Shown here: positions 1 to 10,479 of the stretch, piece after piece
Numbering within the stretch: the stretch's first letter is position 1
Layout: the number at the start of each line of letters is the position of its first letter
From: Bigelowiella natans CCMP2755
Lineage: Eukaryota; Cercozoa; Chlorarachniophyceae
Length of the DNA stretch: 29,466 nt
Direction of reading: 5' to 3'
Assembly (NCBI GenBank): GCA_000320545.1
Contig: ADNK01000891.1
Coordinates: 2,501 to 31,966, forward strand
The notes under the pieces: model-generated
Seen by the model: only the letters and a program-made list of their open reading frames with translations
What the model was told of the DNA's origin: nothing
Databases searched by the model: none
Translations under genes and position numbers: made by a program

Positions 1-202
1 AGAGGGGGATGCGGAAGAGGAGGAGGAGGAGGAGGAGGAGGAGGAGGAGGATAAGAGTGGTGACGAGCCAATACTCATCGACGAGGATGACGACTTCTCT
101 GACACCATCGTTGATGATGATGACGCCAATATTAAGGTAGGCGGAGGAGGAGGCTGTGTTTGCTCTGTGTTATCTTCTTTCAGTGGTGCCTGTGAAGCAA
201 CT

Positions 203-235
<33 letters not shown>

Positions 236-731
236 AAAAAGAAAAGTTGGTCCTAGGTTTATTTGCGGAAGATGATCATGTTCTCGGTTATACTCATCAT
301 CATCATCATTAATACCATCCTCATGTGCACACTATTGGCGCGGTACGGTGTTTCCTGCTGCTGTTGTTGCTGTCCGCTCGTAGTCGCCGAACTAATCAAG
401 CAATTGTCATTCTTGTGTACAGGTCTACGATCCGCACGAGGACGTTCTTGTGGGAGGGGCAGACAGCAGCGACGAGATGGCCGTCGCGCCTACGATAAAT
501 AGGCTCGTACATCGCTCTCCATCCCGTACACCCCCTCCCCCTTCCCCCCCGGCTAAAGGGGAGAAGGGCGGCAAGGGTGCGCCGATGCAAGTCCTCGATG
601 AGCACGCAGCCTCTCCGTACCGCAGGAAGACCTCCGCCATTGTTTCTAGCCGGACGGTGAATTTGGTAGAGGGGGAGGAGGAGCGAGACGTTGATAGCGA
701 CGACGTCCCTATTGACAATTTCATCGAATGA
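1..731 (+). CDS. 3' end of an acidic protein of unknown function (5'-truncated by window)
   Basis: Two exons are visible. The first runs from before the window to 136, with reading frame starting at base 2, and ends at AAG|GTAGGC. The second runs 423-731 after a TGTACAG acceptor and ends in TGA. The join is phase 0 and reads ANIK|VYDPHED. The upstream part is a glutamate run coded by a GAG repeat, then an Asp-rich stretch (IDEDDDFSD, VDDDDANIK). The downstream part holds a Pro/Ser/Lys-rich low-complexity segment (RTPPPPSPPAKGEKGGKG) and another acidic stretch before the C-terminus PIDNFIE. No domain is recognisable. It could be the disordered tail of a nuclear or chromatin protein, but that is a guess. 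It is convergent with the methyltransferase gene at 1412-2967. Confidence 0.6.
137..422 (+). other. Intron with (TAG)n microsatellite
   Basis: GTAGGC donor and TGTACAG acceptor, 286 bp, separating the two exons of the first gene. It contains a run of about 11 TAG units at 203-235. The intron is phase 0. Confidence 0.6.
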
Positions 732-1207
732 CAGTTTGAAGAATAGGGAACATGGAGCACCTCACATGCGCTTCCGCGCCTTCATCTATCTGCACCGCTC
801 TGTGGCGTGGGAAAATATGGTAAAAAAATTTCCCCGACCAGCGCCAGTAGTGAATAATTGATGTTTTAATGCATGCATATATCACATATTGTGTTAATAT
901 AATTAATAATTTTAAAGATTTGTCGGTACACACGGGCGCCACTATACGTCTGTTGTTCTCGATAAATTTGTTTAATGGTCATCCTGATGTAGCTGTGCAA
1001 AGCAGCGGCTATAGCGCTGCTGATGTTAAATGTTAAATCTGTTTAGTTGTACAATGTCGTAGTAAATGTAACTTAGGCTAACATTATCTCTATGCTGTGC
1101 CTTTGCCTTTGCCCTACGCGTATGCGTCATGTAGCATAAAGCTTTTATGTGATGTACGGTTCGCTTATTCAGTCTTAATTCATCTCCATCTAAACATGCA
1201 TTTGACT

Positions 1208-1244
<37 letters not shown>

Positions 1245-1411
1245 CTATGGTTTGTATAAATGCATATCAACAGCAGCGTGTGGTAGCTACGCGTAAATCT
1301 AGACGCACATACATGCATCCTTGCATATATATGTGCTCACATAGCATGTAGCGTGTATGCTTAAACACATCACATCTTTTGTAGTTTACATTTTCAAATT
1401 TATTCATATTT
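732..1411. other. Convergent intergenic region
   Basis: This stretch lies between the 3' ends of two convergent genes. It is AT-rich and contains an (AT)n run at 1211-1243. I see no coding signal or RNA gene; it should hold both 3' UTRs. Confidence 0.5.
1211..1243. repeat. (AT)n microsatellite
   Basis: About 16 perfect AT units in the convergent intergenic region. Confidence 0.95.
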
Positions 1412-2967
1412 TCATCGTATATATCTTCCAACGACCCATCCTCTATCCTTCCACGTATGCGGCATACCAATCTGATGAACTATTCCTTCATCTTTAGCCT
1501 TTTCCCAAGCTTCCATAACGCCTTCCGATCCGTATATCTGGCCATATACACACTTATCTTCACACGCACACTCGTTCATGGGCGGTAGCAGTGAAACAAA
1601 AACTGTACACACACATATGTATTTACAATTATATCCATTTTTCATTAGTAATATATTTTGAACACAAATTGTGTGTAAGCGTGTGAGTGTGAGTGAATCA
1701 TCAATATGTGTTGTTAAGGGCCAGTGTATCAAAGTCTGAGACTTCGCAACTATATGGCCCATCGGCACCCAAACCTCGCAATAGTCATCCAGTATTACTA
1801 ACGCCCCATCGTTAGACATCGAAGCACCGTTCACTATGTCTAGATATGGAACAGGCTCGATGTGTCCTGTTGTGCGTACATTTCGTTGAATTTTGCAGCG
1901 AAATAGACCCTGACTAACTATACGTGCATCGTTATCGTGTCTTGTGTCGGCTATGTACGTCCCACACATCACCATTCGTGGCATACAGCGAGGTGCGACA
2001 TGAAAGATAGAAGAACCTCCATCAATGAAGACCAGATCTGCGGCGAATTCAGGGTTCTCGGAACGAAACTGAGGCATGCTCTTAGTAGAATCCCCGAGGA
2101 TCAACGTGCTTCTTCCGGGGTACTTTCTGGCGAGGTAGATACAACCCGATATTATATGTGAGGGAGGGCAACGTAGTCAGTATGACTTTTATAACAATTG
2201 CGATTCGGAAAGAAAAGTAGGCTCGAAGTGTTTTGCAGTTTATGTCCTGTACTACTACCTCTGAAGCCATTCATGAGCGGTTGTCGTGTAGCCATGCTCG
2301 CCAATATCGAACGAAACAAGCTGATACAATTGATGTTAGGAGGATGAGAATGCGAATGATGATAAAGAACAATGCACGGTACACCTCTAGTTGGTCGTTT
2401 GCTTCCAAGAAGCATTCCGCAGAGTGGCCGGCATTAAACCCGATTTCGATGACACGTTTGATGCCGCTGTTGTTCCTAACCAGCTCTTGCAAGAAATTTC
2501 TCTGCGCCCGGCTGCTGTATCCTACCACCACGAACAAACGTACTCAGATCTGCACATCGTCGATTTCAAATACATGAATTGTCGGTTGGGGGATGGATCG
2601 GTGCTGTGCTCGGGCGACCTTCTGAGACGAAGATATTCTGATCCCTCAAAAATTGATGAACATCATCCGGCTCGCGAGCTGTGTCTTCGCATCGAGATCG
2701 AATCCCCCGGACATGCTGCCTGAGAGGGGGGCGGCCACGAAACGCTACTCCACGAGCACTGGCACTGAATGTCCTTGCCGGTAACTTTCGAGGAGATCTG
2801 TGAAGGACCAGCTCATATAAATTCGGTTTTGAGACCCCACTTAATGCTGCGAGGCCTATCAATGGCATGACTGCTCCAAAGATGTTGCACAGCAGCTCCC
2901 CTCTTCCACCACGAGTTCTCATGGTTCCCGAAGGCCGAAGGCCGACCACCATCGTGTTAGCTATCAT
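1412..2967 (-). CDS. Membrane-anchored class I SAM-dependent methyltransferase (Methyltransf_24-like)
   Basis: Six exons on the minus strand: 2967-2619, 2521-2385, 2320-2259, 2126-2017, 1866-1775, 1537-1412; 291 residues. The phases agree at every junction, and splicing restores the family motifs. These are SAM motif I EIGFNAGHSA (about residues 142-151), LVSFDIGEHG (163-172, carried by the 62-bp exon), YPGRSTLILGDS, LVFIDGGH (split by an intron after DG/G) and LDDY (about 245-248), ending WVVGRYIR. Such proteins transfer methyl groups from SAM; the substrate is unknown. Residues about 24-44 (ELLCNIFGAVMPLIGLAAL) form a hydrophobic helix after a short basic N-terminus, suggesting a type II membrane or Golgi anchor. 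The first intron (2522-2618, donor GTCGCC) is the least certain. The long open frame at 1412-2104 reads through two introns and is not the protein. Confidence 0.75.
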
Positions 2968-3746
2968 TGTTGCCCGTCATGTTCTCGGTTTATCTGAGTA
3001 TTTTCATCGAGGAAATATCTAAATTTAGGTGCTTTTCTGTAAGAATCGGTTGGGCATGAAACCTGTGGATGTTTCTCCGGTGTACGAGCATGACGGCCGG
3101 AGGAACGAAGATGGAAAGAAATGCATGGGATTTCTCAATGAAGACACCTACGATGATGACGCTGTGGAACCCAACTCAAACCTAACATTTCAGAGAATGT
3201 TGGAAGAAAATAGCCCTTTAGTTAGCCCGATATTCCAATATATTTTGTTAAAGCGACATGGGGAGGTAGCCTTTTCTGGCTTAAATAAGATCCTTTTTCG
3301 TGATGTTGGATTTTACTGATGAATAGTAGATCCGCTGAACTACCCAAAAAGTCATTACTCGCGGTTCGAAACCAATCTGGAAGAGCAACGAGGTTTGCTT
3401 CCCCTTCTGTGAGCGTGCGAGTGAGCGTGCGAGTGAGCGCGCGAGCTCATTGCCATCTACATTGTGAAATGTAGCAAGTCTTGACCCATATGGTCCGGAA
3501 TCGATCCTTTGCTTCCGAGGCAAAGGAGGCCAACGACGGCCACCTCTTCTTCTTGTCCATCCTCGCTTCCTTTTGAAAAAAAAAAGTCGAAATTAACGCA
3601 CGAAGATCACATCGGAAGTTAGCCAAACTGTCATAGGCTATCGATATTTCTTTGCCCCTCGTGCGTGCGCAATTATGTCAGATACCCTGCACCAAACTAA
3701 TTCTTGAATTGTGTCTATGTGTGTAGGGTTAGCTTTGGGCGAGCAA
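2968..3746. other. Divergent promoter region between methyltransferase and SNARE genes
   Basis: This interval lies between two start codons on opposite strands and should hold both promoters. An open frame at 3056-3319 (+, 87 codons, starting MKPVDVSPVYEHDG) has no recognisable motif and weak coding character. A 12-bp tandem repeat lies at 3409-3444. No TATA box is convincing. Confidence 0.45.
3409..3444. repeat. 12-bp tandem repeat, three copies
   Basis: Unit GTGAGCGTGCGA repeated three times head to tail, the last copy with one change (GCGC for GTGC). It sits in the methyltransferase/SNARE divergent spacer. Confidence 0.9.
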
Positions 3747-5848
3747 ATGTCGTTCGCAGATGGAAAGGGCAACCGTTCTAAAAGGAATAGGCCAACTCGG
3801 CGTACAGACCGAAGAGAAGGGGGGCCTGGCTCAATCATAGATCCCTATGAGAGGGACTTCCAGTCAGTCTTTAGCTGACGAAAAACGACGATTCTTTTAA
3901 CATCCTCAATGTGTTTGGCGTCATTATCATTTACGTGTGCTCGTGTACCCATGAGAGAGAGAGAGAGAGAGAGAGAGATCGTAAACATGAGTTTTCACCT
4001 TTGCATGTGACATCATCTTTCAAGCTTCCTCCCCTTCTTATAGTGGCAAAAATTTTCAGTCTTATGTTGCCCGTTGGTACTACCAGGCAGCAGAAAGCGG
4101 AGGAGCTTAAAGAGGACGTGGACTCCGGTTTGGATAACATCCTCAGGACCACCGATGAGATAAAGCAGGTAGGAAATTTGATGCAGAATCGATCGTTAGA
4201 GATAGAGTTAGTATGAATGAAAAAGCGGGAGGTGGGTTGTGGTAGAAAGAGGTGTGAAAAATTACTGTACCCTCCATCCTTCCATCTTGTGACAATCTTC
4301 CGATCGATCATTGTTACTACCATAATCATCAACCATGCACAGCGCGGGGCACAAACAAACATGAAGTTAGCCGTACAAGGCTCCCAAATGCGGCGGGCCC
4401 TAGAGGAGCTCGATGACGTTCATGAAAACATGGATCAGGCAGAGTCAGTATAGTACAATAGGAGTAGTAGTAGTCTCAGTTTCTTTTATCACCCTACTAA
4501 AAAACACATCTATGCTCGCTCGGTTTCTTACTTCGCTGATGAGTAGGATAAAAGGAGAACGCTAATGCCGCTCTCTTACACTCCTCCATTTCTACCTGTC
4601 CCTCCTCTTCCTCCTTAGCACATTCAAACACCTACCTATGCATCACTAGGTACCACATGGCTAGAATGGAGATGTGCTGCTGTGTACAGTTGTGCTGCTG
4701 CTGCTGCTCATGTTGCAAGCCTGAGAAAACGACCACAGAACGGAGGTGAGAAGGAGGCGAGAAGGGGAAGGGGGGAAAGGATGCAGCGATGGACACTTAA
4801 TCAGGGGAGGACGAGGAATCGATGTCGCCGAGGATATTGACCGTTACTGCGAAGATCATCAGAGAGTATCATTAATTATCCCTACTACTGTCCTTACTCC
4901 TTCCCTCACTCCTTGTTAGATTTAAGAAGGGGGCACGAGGATTCCACGAACCACTGATGTCGAAAGTTCCCAAATCGGTATTAGTAACAGGGGGGGGGGT
5001 GGGAAGTGGGAATATCAAAGTCGCATGAAAGTGAATGTACGCTCTCACCCTCACATCTTCATCGTCTTCACCCCTGTGTTCACTTGCTTGGCTGCTGCTT
5101 CTTTGCTTCTTCTTCTTCTTCCAAGGGAGTTCTAACTTCCGAGCCAAAACCTGATCGCATCGACGACCGATATGATAACGGAGAGGGCATAAGTTCGGAA
5201 GAGGCATTCGAGGACAGGTAGCAAGGGGCGTGTGCTAATAGGGAAAAATGGTGCTCATAAAAATTGAGAGAAGTTACTCCTTCTAATTCTAATTCTCCTC
5301 CTCCTCCTCCTCCTACTCACCCCCTCCCCCCTTTTTCATTTCTTTAGATACAACGCCAAGTTAGACGGAGTGCTGAATGCTGTGAAGGATATCAAAGTGA
5401 TGGGTGTTTGCTTGTGCAAATCATCTCACACGTGTGAATAAGATGATGGTCGTGGTGATGATGACGATGGTGACGATGATGACGGTTATGATAAGTGTGT
5501 GCGTATTTCTATGCGTGCGTATGTGTGCACAACAGGAATTATCTGAAGATATGCACGAGGAGATCGAATATCAGAACAAGGAGGTTGTGCGTTTTGTTAA
5601 GAAAAATCCCACTCTCCACCCCGCACCCCCCTCCGCATCTTAACATAGGCGAGAAAGCACAGCTTCACACAATGACTTAATCTGATTTTTGACGCATTGT
5701 CCTTCCTCATTTCACACTTCCATCTTTCACTTGCTACTATCTCCCCCCTCCTTTGTTTCCTCTGCAGTTAATCCCGGCCCTGAATGATAGAGTGGACGAA
5801 ACAGGACATCGTGTAAAGGTGGGAGAACGAAGGGCAAGGCGGTTGTAG
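3747..5848 (+). CDS. SNAP-25-type Qbc-SNARE
   Basis: Nine exons: 3747-3862, 4060-4168, 4343-4447, about 4672-4745, 4920-4977, 5126-5217, 5348-5396, 5536-5583, 5768-5848; about 243 residues. The Qb helix spans exons 2-3 (LRTTDEIKQ|RGAQTNMK), with zero-layer Gln in LAVQGSQM and heptads continuing to ENMDQAES. Exon 4 carries a Cys cluster, CCCVQLCCCCCSCC, at the place where SNAP-25 is palmitoylated. Exons 5-6 form the linker. Exons 7-9 give the Qc helix (YNAKLDGVLNAVKDIK|ELS), with zero-layer Gln in EIEYQNKE and the tail ALNDRVDETGHRVK. It should act in vesicle fusion at the plasma membrane or endosomes, anchored by lipidation because no transmembrane segment is seen. The acceptor of exon 4 is unresolved: a better pyrimidine-tract acceptor at 4618 does not match the phase. 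Whether the last exon ends at TAG 5848 or splices on is also open. Confidence 0.75.
3953..3978. repeat. (GA)n microsatellite in SNARE intron 1
   Basis: About 13 GA units inside the first intron of the SNARE gene (3863-4059). Confidence 0.9.
5294..5313. repeat. (TCC)n tract in SNARE intron
   Basis: Six to seven TCC/CTC units in the intron 5218-5347. They lie upstream of the TTTCTTTAG acceptor and add to its pyrimidine tract. Confidence 0.85.
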
Positions 5849-7265
5849 TAAGCCACATTCCAAGAAACGAAGGTAAGGGCGAAGACGCGAAAAGAATGCT
5901 GCTATCACATCAACTATAAATCCAAGCCGCTGCTACCAAGACTATTTAATCAGGCGCCCTTTCTTCCTTCTGTCCGCCGCTCACATGAGTTTGTGAAGGC
6001 GGTGATAACATAGCGCCTGCCCTCACAGCAACACCAGCTGATGAATGATCGACTAGAGTACACATTTTACATTATTACAGAGCTAATTTGACTCTTAAGC
6101 TTTAGTAGCATAGTGTTCGCTACGTGCGTACATCAACATGCAGCTACCTGACGCTGCGATGATCAAAATGCTTGACTGCTAGCTTGTCAATGCTAACAAA
6201 CATGTGCAGGCTTAGATAGCTGCAGACAGAATTAGTAGCACATGTATGCATCTAGCAAGATGTGACAAAATGTATGTGTGTGTAGCTAGAATCGCACATG
6301 CATTGCTAGTGTGATGCGTCATGTAATAATGCGAGTAATGCAGCAATGCTATGATGTATCTGTTCACCGCATCACATACACAGCCGCACAGACAGTGTGT
6401 GAAGCATCGCTTGTCGTTTGCAGTCGTTGCCTGCCAAAACTCAATGCTCAAATGCAGCTAGAAGGTACGTTGCTGCGCCGACGCACAATGTGGACATCAC
6501 AGATGTGTCTAGAGGTCCCCCGCTAGTTGCATAGACTAGTGCTTTTTTGGTCGATGTAGCGCAAAAGCATGACCACACTAGCACGTGTCTTAGCTGTCTA
6601 CAATGACACATTCGGCACGTGCTAGCGTGCATCGAGCAACCCTAATCTAGATGCGGACTCTGCTGCCGTGATTGCCATGTGTTGCAAATTGCATGCGTAC
6701 TCCATGTACGTACATGCAACTAGTCGCAACATCAGCGGAGCATATATAGTATGCATTTTCAGAGTTTGATCATATCTATAACCATGCTACGTGCTCAATC
6801 TTGTCGGAACAATTTATTAATATGAAGAAAATGCCATAATCAGCGAATTCACACTAGCTATTGGACTTGTCGCTGATAAACGTAGTCAGTCACCAGCGAA
6901 CTCCTGCGATCGTGCCTGGCGGCTAGACTGGAAGCACCGCAGAAGTTCAGTCTGAATGTTTCTCAATGAATTGAAGGGGTCTAGTGATGTAAACTCATGG
7001 TGAAAAGGTGCTCTATGCTGGAGGATATTGAATACAAGCAGAAACTCCTCGACAGCAAAGCAGCGTCAACTACATTGTTATGGTGATGTTTAGGTTCGGG
7101 CGCAGGCAGGAAGCAACAGCAGGTCCCTTTGGAGGAGATGGCGGGATGCCTGTCGGCCATCTTGTGCAGTGATGGTGGCAGTAGGTGAGATGGAATATAG
7201 AGGGAATGGGACGGAGGTAGGACAGTAGTGTGAAGGGGAGTGAGGTGAAAGACGTTTGAGGGGAT
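5849..7265. other. Intergenic region rich in CTAG and CATGC words
   Basis: No gene is seen here between the convergent SNARE and membrane-glycoprotein genes. From about 6100 to 6730 the tetranucleotide CTAG occurs about a dozen times (for example near 6178, 6251, 6285, 6306, 6458, 6508, 6522, 6577, 6622, 6645 and 6720), often within GCTAGC or next to GCATG words. Chance would give two or three. The open frames on both strands are short and show no family motif. Confidence 0.5.
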
Positions 7266-9923
7266 CTACTCGCAGATCTGGGCTTCAAAGAGGTTTGGCG
7301 TCCCGTAGATGTTAGCCTCGACAGAGTAGTTGTGAGTTCCGACCGTATGGCAAATCTGCAGGTAGTTCTCGGGTAGCGTCATCATGTAGGGCGGGCTCAT
7401 TGGGACCTCGGTACCTGGAAACTCATGCGTCCAGAAAGGGGCACGGAGAGTGAGGCCTCCGCACTCGGAGATGTCCACTTTCTTGAGGACACGGAGCTCC
7501 TTCATCGCCTTCATATTGTAGTGCTGCCCGTCGATGAGGAATGACGTGCTGTCCTTAAGCGATGCGGTGCCTTCACCGTACCCGCCCGTCGACACGTAGT
7601 ACCTGGTCAGAAGAAGAGAATGTGTTAGAAGACGATTCTCCTTACTATTATCTTTCCAATTCTTACTCGTTGTAGACACTCTCGCTCTTGTTCTGGCCGT
7701 CTGCACATCCACTTGTGTAGTTCCCGCTGTCATTCAGCACCTCACACCGCGTAATGTCAATGTCACAGCCCCAGCCGGGGTACACATAATATCTGATGGG
7801 AGAAAGAGGGAAGAGGTAGGAGAGAGTGACTTAATAGCGAGTCGTGGTGATAAATGATGATGGCACACATGCACGCACGTACGCACCCTCACCACCAACG
7901 CATTAAGGAGGAGAGAGCTGTTTATTCATGATATATTAATGGGTGAATATATTTTGTATTTCGTCACTGCAGCCCTAGGATGGGCACGTACTCGGCTTTG
8001 AGAGGATTCATGGTGTAGTTGAGATCATTATCGCCCCGAAGGTCGGAGGCGGGGTCGTAATCGAAATAGAAGGTTTTCGGCTCATTCAGCAGAAGCCCAG
8101 GCTCGTTGAGTCCAGGCCCGGCAATGTGAAAGAGACAGTAGTGGTAATTGTACGTCGTGTAGTCGTCCTTGCGGTAGCACGTTCCGTTGCCGTCGTCTCC
8201 ATATACATAGAACGGCATTTCCTCGAGTTTGTGGCATTCCTCCGTACAGTTTTGCATAAGCACATGCTGGTCATCATACGTGATCATGTACGAGTAGTTG
8301 GTGCCGATTGCGTCTTTCTGATAGATGAGCGCGCTGCCGTTCTGCACGGAGCAGCCGTGGATCTCGGTGCCATTCTCGAAGAAGCGGTCCGGCCCGATCT
8401 CGATGCGAGTCCGCCAGTCAGTCTCCGCGTAGTGGTAGAACGCCGTCTCATCGACGTAGCGAATGAATCCTCGCGACTTGGCATTGGTGAACAGGTAGTC
8501 GCCCTGGTCGTTATCCGCGCCATCATCCGCTTCGAGCTCGTACGTGAGCGAAAACCCTTGGTCCTCCTGCCTCAGGGTGCCGTAGACTGTAAGATGGTGC
8601 ACGCGTCCTGCCTCGACGTCAACTACTCCTACGTAACCCGGGATGTAGATGTCAAGGGTCGCGTAGCCGGCGACGTCGCGCGAACGGACGCTGACTTCCA
8701 AAAGCGTGCTTTCATTTCCTTTGGTGCCCACCCCACAGAAGCGACGGTCGACCGTGGTGGTGAAGTACTTGCTCTGGCTTTTGAGGTTGGGATGGTCCCA
8801 GTTGGTCGCGGAGATCGAGCAGACAATCATCTCGGCGAACTTGATTACCTCATTGAACCTAAATGATGTTGCCAGAAGGAGGGGGAAAGTCAAAAGAAAG
8901 CAGAGTAAGTCGCGTGGCATGTCTGAGGGAAAGCAAGTTATGTTTCTGAGCGACGTCCGAGTTCCTTTGTTCAGCCTATTTTACCGACCTCCCCCCCCCT
9001 CCCTCTCCCCCCCCCTTCTCTGGGTGTGTATGTTGAGCTTGTTTTGCAGACCCATGTCCGGTTCCTGTCAGGTCGCTATAGCCGTAGCTGTTGCTGTGAA
9101 TATGAATATCCTCTATGATCTGCTTTTCCGAGGTATCGAAGGCGGGAGCCGGGAAGTCGGTCGCCTGGAGGCTTGCCTTCTTGGTGCCGCTACGTGTCTG
9201 ACTTTGGCGAAGGCTCCTAGTGTTGCGTCCTACGACAGCAAATGCATCCAAGATCGAATCAAACTTGAAAAGTTGTTCTTGCGTGCGACTCCTGGGACCA
9301 TTGGCTGCACCGCCTCCGCCACTACCGCTACTCCCAGTGCTCACGCTTTCTGTCTTCGTTCCAATGATCTGGAGCGAAGAGGGCACGTGCATTTTCCCAA
9401 AAGGTCCGTGTTGAACCCCCGGTAGATTAGTCGTGCTCAGCGCAAAAGCTAAGACAACTATGGCGGTGGCGAAGGACAGAGTCACGCAGGTAGTCAATAC
9501 CTTCTGGGACTTGCTCAACCCTCTCTGTTCAATATATACACACAATATATTAAAGGGCAATTTACAAGGAGGCGAGAGTAGAGGGTTAATCAGAATCAGG
9601 TGACATCATGAGGTTGCAAGAGGGAGAGTGAAGGTAGGCCCTTCCGCATTGCTCTATCCCTTGTGACCTACCGGTTCTCGAAGGTCATCTCGAAAGTCAT
9701 CTCGAAGCTCAGAGTCAACGGCATCATATTCATCATATTCCTCATCATGATCTTCCTGTAAATCTACGGGCGATAGATCCGGATCGCTCAGGTACAGCTC
9801 CTCCTTCCGTAGGGAATCTGAAAGCAAATACAGATGGTGTCAAAGCCTCATTACATGGATCTGGAGAGTTGGAATGGTCTGATATGAGTGCTTAGGAAAG
9901 AGGCGGGGGCGGGTCCTACCCAT
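7266..9923 (-). CDS. Type II membrane glycoprotein, unknown family
   Basis: Six exons on the minus strand: 9923-9920 (ATG plus one base), 9817-9672, 9524-9052, 8858-7992, 7792-7667, 7602-7266; 650 residues, with phases consistent throughout. The N-terminal 50 residues are strongly acidic (QEDHDEEYDEYDAVDSELRD) and probably cytosolic. A hydrophobic helix follows at about 61-80 (TLSFATAIVVLAFAL). A Ser/Gly/Thr-rich stalk (SVSTGSSGSGGGG) leads to a large Cys-containing lumenal or extracellular region with about ten N-glycosylation sequons (NES, NGT, NGS, NYS, NCT, NGT, NYT, NYT, NKS, NYS). The last two exons both begin at an E|YYV junction in phase 2 and look like related modules (YYVYPGWGCD, YYVSTGGYGEG). 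I do not recognise the family; it could be a cell-surface or Golgi protein. The tiny first exon is inferred from phase: it supplies the only in-frame ATG. Confidence 0.65.
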
Positions 9924-10479
9924 CTGGATAACATCGTCGTCGTCCAGCGTCTGCCATCCCGTTCAGTGATGTGAGAAAATCACAAACAATTGAAATCAGT
10001 TAAGGTTGTCCAGTAAGATGTGCGGTGGAGGAATGGGCGTGGTCGTCGTATCAGCAAAGTTGTGAACATGCACGCAGATGATAGAAACTGCATCCTCAAA
10101 ACTGTGGACGCGGGGCATAACCATGGAAGGCACTCCTTCGCCTCTCCCCTCGTCCTTCTTTGCTTGGCTAGCGAGGGATGATTGAGGAGGGGACGCGTAT
10201 GAAGTAGTTATGCAAATAGCCCCTGTTTTTGCCCGTTTCCCTTCGACGTTACGTCGATACGCCATTTTTCGGCGAAGTATTTTTTCGGGACACAAAACGC
10301 CGCGAATTTCCTTGCATTTGTTGTCATTTCCTTTTAGAACGCACCAGCCCGGATGTCTGCCGATCAGCCCAACGTCCATCTCGCGTACTCATCGCACTGC
10401 TGCGCTTTCATCGGGCCTGGCATCCTGCAGCAGCTGCCTTGGAGTGCAGTGATCATTCCCGGGGCCTACACTTTCCAGG
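9924..10479. other. Divergent promoter region
   Basis: About 550 bp between the start codons of the membrane glycoprotein (-) and the GH114-like gene (+). The open frames here are short and antisense-symmetric. No specific promoter element could be identified. Confidence 0.45.

Noticed and set aside
1412-2104. Single 230-codon minus-strand frame taken as one gene
   Set aside because: It contains two introns read through by chance. Only parts of it match the methyltransferase family, and the splice model restores DGGH and LDDY.
3056-3319. 87-codon plus-strand frame in the methyltransferase/SNARE spacer
   Set aside because: No motif, no clear splice partners and a position inside a divergent promoter. 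It is most likely chance, though a small gene cannot be excluded.
3361-3381. tRNA T-loop-like GGTTCGAAACC
   Set aside because: The stem does not extend beyond two pairs, and no acceptor stem or anticodon arm could be formed around it.
8126-8866. 246-codon plus-strand frame
   Set aside because: It lies antisense to exon 4 of the membrane glycoprotein, its sequence is Val/Arg-biased with no motif, and the minus-strand frame has splice signals and sequons.
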